From assembly GCF_004135605.1 (NCBI RefSeq), contig NZ_SDPT01000002.1:1-64000 (forward strand): 64,000 nt of DNA. The letters are read 5' to 3'. Shown one piece after another: positions 60,136 to 64,000 of the stretch (position 1 is the first letter of the stretch; each line of letters begins with the position of its first letter). The position numbers and the translations under genes were made by a program. The notes below the pieces were generated by a model. The model searched no databases and was not told the DNA's origin. It saw nothing but the letters and a program-made list of their open reading frames with translations. Source of the stretch: Sphingomonas desiccabilis. GTDB lineage: Bacteria > Pseudomonadota > Alphaproteobacteria > Sphingomonadales > Sphingomonadaceae.

Positions 60136-61362
60136 ATGGTGGAAAGCGTGGTGACGCGAAGAGGGTTGCTCCAGGCCGGGGGAGGCGTGGCCGCTGCCTC
60201 GCTGGTCGCGGCCGCCGGTCCGGCGACCACGCTGGTCCAGGGCGGCGGCGGCGCACGGCTGGCGGGACAGCCGCTGCCGGACGGGGCGAAGCTCCCCGCC
60301 ACGCCGCCGGCGCGCAGGGCCGCCGACAGCGTCGGCTTCGCGATCGTGGGGCTGGGCGGCTATGCGCTCAACCAGATGATGCCGCGCTTTCCCCAGGCGA
60401 AGCGGGCGCATGTCGCGGCGATCGTCTCGGGCAACCCGGAGAAGCTGCGCCAGGTGGGCGACGCCTATGGCGTGCCCGCCGACGCGCGCCATTCCTACGA
60501 AACCTTCGACAGGATCGCTGCCGACAAGCGGATCGAGGCGGTCTATGTCGTGCTGCCGACCGGGCTGCATGCGGAATGGGTGATCCGCGCCTTTGCCGCG
60601 GGCAAGCATGTGCTGTGCGAGAAGCCGATGGCGCTTTCGAGCGCCGACTGCGAGCGGATGATCGCGGCGGGCAAGCGCGCCGGCCGCAAGCTCATGATCG
60701 CCTATCGATCGCATTTCGAGCCGTACAACGTCGAGGCGATGCGGCTGATGCGGCAAAAGGCGGTGGGCACCATCCGGCTGCTGCGCACCGAGCAATCCTA
60801 TCGCATGGGGCCGACGCGCCCGAGCGAGAACTGGCGGACGAGCCGGGCGCTGGCGGGCGGCGGGCCGCTGGAGGATTACGGCATCTACGGCCTCCAGTCG
60901 GCGCTCTACCTGACCGGCGAGATGCCGGAGAGCATCAGCGCCACCACCTTCCGCCCCGCAGGCGACCCGCGCTTTGCCGAGATCCTGGCGCATGTGTCGT
61001 CGCAATGGCGCTTCCCGTCGGGGGCGGTGGCGCAGCTGGTGACCTCCTACGACTCAGCGGGCATCAACTTCGCCGAGGTGCGCGGCACCGAGGGCGTGCT
61101 GAAGATGGACCCGGCGACCAGCTATTCGGGCCAGAAGATGTGGACCGAGGGGCGCGACGCGCGCGCATTCTCGCCGGGCGATCCGGAGGTGCAGTTCGCA
61201 GGGCAGCTCGACCATTTCACCGACGCGATCCGCACCGGCTCGCCGATCCGGACGCCGGGGGAAATGGGGCTGCGGGACCTCCGCCTGATGGAGGCGATCT
61301 ACGCCTCGGCCGAGCGCGGCCAGACGGTGAGGCTGGCGCCGGACGGACGCATGCGGGGCTGA
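60136..61362 (+). CDS. Tat-exported Gfo/Idh/MocA oxidoreductase (glucose-fructose oxidoreductase-like)
   Basis: This 408-residue protein has a twin-arginine leader (VTRRGLLQAGGGVAAASL) and a linker resembling that of the periplasmic Zymomonas glucose-fructose oxidoreductase. The Rossmann motif is FAIVGLGGYALNQM, the family signature CEKPMAL, and GGGPLEDYGIYGLQSALYLTGE follows. Zymomonas Gfo keeps NADP tightly bound, which lets it work outside the cytosol; the same is likely here. Its substrate is unknown. AAGGAG lies before the ATG. A perfect hairpin ends the gene. Confidence 0.88.
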   Translation: MVESVVTRRGLLQAGGGVAAASLVAAAGPATTLVQGGGGARLAGQPLPDGAKLPATPPARRAADSVGFAIVGLGGYALNQMMPRFPQAKRAHVAAIVSGNPEKLRQVGDAYGVPADARHSYETFDRIAADKRIEAVYVVLPTGLHAEWVIRAFAAGKHVLCEKPMALSSADCERMIAAGKRAGRKLMIAYRSHFEPYNVEAMRLMRQKAVGTIRLLRTEQSYRMGPTRPSENWRTSRALAGGGPLEDYGIYGLQSALYLTGEMPESISATTFRPAGDPRFAEILAHVSSQWRFPSGAVAQLVTSYDSAGINFAEVRGTEGVLKMDPATSYSGQKMWTEGRDARAFSPGDPEVQFAGQLDHFTDAIRTGSPIRTPGEMGLRDLRLMEAIYASAERGQTVRLAPDGRMRG

Positions 61363-61370
61363 CCGGACGG

Positions 61371-61400
61371 CCGGGCCGCCGAGTTCTGCCGGCGGCCCGG
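61371..61400. terminator. Hairpin between convergent genes
   Basis: A perfect 11-bp stem (CCGGGCCGCCG with CGGCGGCCCGG) has an 8-base loop. It lies between the Gfo-like stop and the stop of the hypothetical gene. Confidence 0.7.
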
Positions 61401-61413
61401 TGCCGCGCCGGGA

Positions 61414-61857
61414 TCAGCTGTCGGACCGTCGCGGGGGCAGCCGGTCCAGCTCGGCATGGAGGACGGGCCGGTCCTCGCCCGCTGCTAGCGCGAGGTGGCG
61501 GCCGGTGTCGCCCATCCGTGCGGCGACGTCGCGCGCGATCGCGTCGCGATTGGTGCTGCACCAGCCCGGGCGGCTGCCGCTCGCCACGTCGTTGCGGACG
61601 AAGCTGCGCGAGAAGGAGGCGTCCTGCCCCCGCGTGGCGGCGCGATCGACCGAAAGGTGCGCGGCCCAGGCGCAGCGCAGCGTCGAGGGGCGCCCGCCCG
61701 GGGCGACGGTGCCCAGCTGGCGGTGCTCGACCCGAACCGTGCCGCGATAGTCGGCGTGGACGGGGCCGGAGGGGTGCTGGACGGTGACCTGATGCGCGCC
61801 CCCCGGGGTGGCGGTGGCGGCGGCGGCTAGGAGCATCGCTCCGAACGCTGTAGACAT
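61414..61857 (-). CDS. Exported hypothetical protein
   Basis: This 147-residue protein begins with a short signal peptide (MSTAFGAMLLAAAATATPGGA). Two cysteines (LRCAW and GWCST) could form a disulfide. GGGAAG precedes the ATG. I do not recognise a family. The second half, rich in Arg, Asp and Ala, shows no active-site pattern. It may be transcribed with the YdcH-like gene upstream on the same strand. Confidence 0.6.
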   Translation of the reverse strand: MSTAFGAMLLAAAATATPGGAHQVTVQHPSGPVHADYRGTVRVEHRQLGTVAPGGRPSTLRCAWAAHLSVDRAATRGQDASFSRSFVRNDVASGSRPGWCSTNRDAIARDVAARMGDTGRHLALAAGEDRPVLHAELDRLPPRRSDS

Positions 61858-61956
61858 GATGAGACTTCCCGATCGTCTGAAAGGAGGGCCGGGGGGCGGG
61901 CGCTGGCGGATGCCGTCGCCCGCGGGCCGCCGGCCGGGAGGGTGCGGCGGGCCCGA

Positions 61957-62130
61957 TCAGGCGGGCTGCGGCCGGCGGCTCATGGCGTGCAGCCGATCCT
62001 TCACGCGCAGGCGCAGCCGTTTCAGCCGCAGCAGGTTCAGCGTGTCGGGGGCGCGCCGCTTCGTTTCGGCGCGGATCTGCTCGTCGAGCCGCTGGTGCAG
62101 CTGGGTCAGTCTGTAGACGAAGGTGTTCAA
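61957..62130 (-). CDS. YdcH-family (DUF465) small protein
   Basis: This 57-residue charged helical protein contains LTQLHQRLDEQIRAETKRRAPDTLNLLRLKRLRLRVKDRLHAM, matching DUF465. The family has no agreed function. The TTG start is chosen because GGAG lies seven bases before it and the family usually begins near here; an ATG 27 codons upstream would add a non-conserved tail. Confidence 0.75.
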   Translation of the reverse strand: MNTFVYRLTQLHQRLDEQIRAETKRRAPDTLNLLRLKRLRLRVKDRLHAMSRRPQPA

Positions 62131-62535
62131 AGCCTCTCTCCAATCCGAGATTGAAAGATCGGATGATCGGCGATGGGAGGGGGCGGGACGCCAGGCCAAC
62201 ATCGAGATCACCCGATGCGGTCCGACATCACGTTCTTCCCGAAGGAGGAGCGCCAGAGGGGCCCGGCCCGCACCCTCAAGCTAGGGCGCGGTGCGCCGCG
62301 GTCAAGCCAGGTTTGTGTAACAAAGTCGGTCTGGTTGACAAAGCCGGTCGACGGCATCACCCTTCGCCCATGTCCGCCCACGCGACATATCAGCGCTTCC
62401 GCGACCACGCCGGCCAACTCGCCGCGCGCGCGTAGCCCGGGTTCGGCGGCGTGCCGCCCGGGCCCGGGACTTATTCGATCCGATCTACGGGACGCGCCCT
62501 GCGCGCCCGGTTCTCGAGTAAGCGGAACCCCTGTC
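62131..62535. other. Intergenic region without a clear gene
   Basis: About 400 bases without a supported gene. An AT-richer patch near 62310-62340 contains a TTTGT/ACAAA palindrome and TTGACA, and may hold promoters for the genes on either side. Confidence 0.4.
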
Positions 62536-62820
62536 ATGACCCGAGCAGTTTCGATGGCACCGGCGCGCCGGCCGGTGGCCGACGCGTCGCAGATCCACGC
62601 CGAGCCCGCACCGCGCGAGCTGGTGATGCGGCCGGAGCATTTCTTTTCCAACACCTTCCACCTGGAGATGGAGGATCCCGACGCGGGGCGCCAGGAAGCG
62701 CTGGCGTCGTACCGCGCCGCCCCTGTGCGCGAGGAGCCGGGCGAGCTGAGCCTGGTGCTGATGATCCTGCTGATCGGGGTGCCGGTGCTCCTGGCGCTGG
62801 CGCTGTTCCCGGCGGCATAG
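62536..62820 (+). CDS. Small tail-anchored membrane protein, hypothetical
   Basis: This 94-residue protein has a polar N-terminus and one C-terminal hydrophobic helix (LSLVLMILLIGVPVLLALALF), the layout of a tail-anchored protein. No family is recognised. The ribosome site is weak. The next membrane protein gene starts 28 bases downstream, so the two may be coexpressed. Confidence 0.6.
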   Translation: MTRAVSMAPARRPVADASQIHAEPAPRELVMRPEHFFSNTFHLEMEDPDAGRQEALASYRAAPVREEPGELSLVLMILLIGVPVLLALALFPAA

Positions 62821-62848
62821 CCCCGCGTCCGTCGTGCGAGGATCGCCG

Positions 62849-63190
62849 GTGCCGCTGAAGGCGATGCTGCTGTTCCTCGCAAGCGCGCTCTGCTGGCTGG
62901 TCGCGTGCCGGCTGGCGGGCGTGCGCGAGCCCTGGGACGCGGAGGCCTATTGGCGATGGTGGGTTCCCGCGTCGCTTGCGCTGTCGGCGGTTGCCGGATG
63001 GTTCTGGCGGAAGCGGGGGTGGCTGGCGGGCGTGCTGGTCACCTTCGCCCAGCTGCCGGTGGTGTGGATCGGCAATGGGGAGGGCAGCGGGCTATGGGCC
63101 GCCGGGGTGCTGATCCTGGCTGTGCTGGCGCTGCCGGCGGCGGCAGTTTCGGCGCTGGCGGCTCAGCTTGGGCGCGGAACGCGGCGCTAG
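62849..63190 (+). CDS. Small integral membrane protein, hypothetical
   Basis: This 113-residue protein has about four hydrophobic segments and a basic C-terminus (LGRGTRR). The GTG start at 62849 has GAGG seven bases upstream; another GTG lies five codons earlier. I do not recognise a family. Confidence 0.6.
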   Translation: MPLKAMLLFLASALCWLVACRLAGVREPWDAEAYWRWWVPASLALSAVAGWFWRKRGWLAGVLVTFAQLPVVWIGNGEGSGLWAAGVLILAVLALPAAAVSALAAQLGRGTRR

Positions 63191-63343
63191 GCCGATCCTG
63201 CTTGCGCCGGGCGGGGTTTCCGATCAGCTTTGCCGAGAAGGCGTTGCTGCGCCATGCGCAGGAACGCCGCGCTTTGAGGGAGGCGGCCGAATGCACGTCA
63301 GCATCGCAAAGGCAGGTGAGTCGGCGGAACGGGGAGGGGTGCT

Positions 63344-64000
63344 GTGATCGCGGCCGTGATCGCCGCGCTGCTGCTGGGGCAGACCCAAGTCCCACAGGGG
63401 AGCGACCCGGTGTTTGCATCGGCATCACCGACCCGGCCGGGCGAGTCGGGACGGGCGGCGCGGGATCGGACCGCGAGCGACCCTGCCTCGCTGGTGGAGA
63501 TGCAAGCGTTCGGGCGCTGTGCGGCGCGCCGCGTGCCCGCCAAGGCGGCGGCGCTGCTGCAGATGGACTATACCACGCCGCAATATCAGCAGGCGCTTAA
63601 GAAGATCGCGCTGTCCAACACCAGCTGCGTGCCCGGCAAGCACGGCCGGTTCGCGCCGGTGCTGTTCGCGGGCGCGCTTGCCGAAGGGCTGCTGTCGCAT
63701 ACCGACGACCTGGCCGAGGCGCTTGCCTATGATCCGAGCAAGACGGCGGTGAAGGCGGTGGGCGAGACCGACCTGATCGCGCATTGCGTGGCGCGCACGG
63801 CCCCGCGCGAGGTCGCGGCGCTGTTCGCGACGCCGGCCGCGAGCGACGCGGAAGCGACGGCGATCCGCACCCTCGCGCCGACGGTGGAGGCGTGCGTGGC
63901 GAAGGGCCAGACGGCGCGCTTCAACCGTGCCGGGCTGCGGGCGATCCTGGCGACGGCATCCTATCGCATCGTCGAGGCGAACCGGGCACCGGCAGGCGCG
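63344..64000 (+). CDS. Exported hypothetical protein, 3' end outside window
   Basis: The open frame runs 219 codons to the window edge without a stop. It begins with a short hydrophobic export segment (MIAAVIAALLLGQTQ) after a GTG start preceded by GGGGAGGGG. The mature part has four cysteines spaced widely (GRCAARR, TSCVPG, AHCVAR, EACVAK), which could form disulfides in the periplasm. Family not recognised. Confidence 0.65.
   Translation, partial: MIAAVIAALLLGQTQVPQGSDPVFASASPTRPGESGRAARDRTASDPASLVEMQAFGRCAARRVPAKAAALLQMDYTTPQYQQALKKIALSNTSCVPGKHGRFAPVLFAGALAEGLLSHTDDLAEALAYDPSKTAVKAVGETDLIAHCVARTAPREVAALFATPAASDAEATAIRTLAPTVEACVAKGQTARFNRAGLRAILATASYRIVEANRAPAGA

Overview
The window is a GC-rich (roughly 70% by eye), densely packed piece of an alphaproteobacterial chromosome, most likely Sphingomonas or a close relative. 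Pointers are a SciP-type CtrA regulator, the alphaproteobacterial complex I accessory protein, a HisN-type histidinol phosphatase, a general-stress (EcfG-type) promoter, a TonB-dependent receptor and short palindromic repeats of the kind common in sphingomonads. It looks like core chromosome with some accessory genes. I see no integrase, transposase, phage gene or CRISPR array.

Layout. 1-76: initiator tRNA cut by the window edge. 417-9449: a LacI regulator facing a tightly coupled operon of transporter, cytosolic TIM barrel, Gfo/Idh/MocA dehydrogenase, cytochrome c, two Tat-exported TIM barrels, a dehydrogenase subunit 3 and a GMC flavoprotein. I read this as an oxidative sugar or glycoside pathway of the 3-keto-glycoside type, and it is the most interesting system in the window. 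9491-11257: aldo/keto reductase and a secreted low-complexity protein. 11356-15656: a five-gene chain dnaJ-yihY-fabI-GNAT-aroC with 4-base overlaps throughout. 15754-19818: a DUF4197 lipoprotein, then an ATP-grasp/alpha-E fusion coupled to a transglutaminase. 19900-23483: LigD and Ku (end joining). 23606-25934: pdxH, a cation efflux protein and a PhzF protein in overlapping order. 26150-34328: mnmA, sciP, purA, tyrA-hisC, rlmE-ppx and tRNA-Gln. 34535-42012: a GH26-like hydrolase, an SGNH-like protein, a YdjM-like protein, a GST, a stress-type SDR, a PEBP protein, two tiny membrane ORFs behind a sigma-54-like promoter, a peroxiredoxin and hisN. 42162-45726: mscL, lemA, two TPM proteins, a Nudix hydrolase and the NDUFS4-like protein. 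45768-53415: hrpB, FAD monooxygenase, anmK, methyltransferase and a divergent TetR/SDR pair (bdcR/bdcA-like). 53523-61362: metallo-beta-lactamase-fold protein, large TonB receptor, double-DTG aspartic protease, a ParD-like/map pair, FMN reductase and a Tat-exported Gfo homologue. 61414-64000: small exported or membrane proteins of unknown role, the last cut by the window end.

Two repeat families are scattered between genes: a 26-bp palindrome (six copies) and an about 90-bp unit made of two hairpins (three copies). They lie in gaps between genes, in several cases between convergent ones. Candidate control sites recognised by eye are a LacI-type operator, an EcfG-type promoter, a sigma-54-type promoter, a TetR-type operator inside a promoter, and a sigma-70-type promoter for the ParD-like/map pair.
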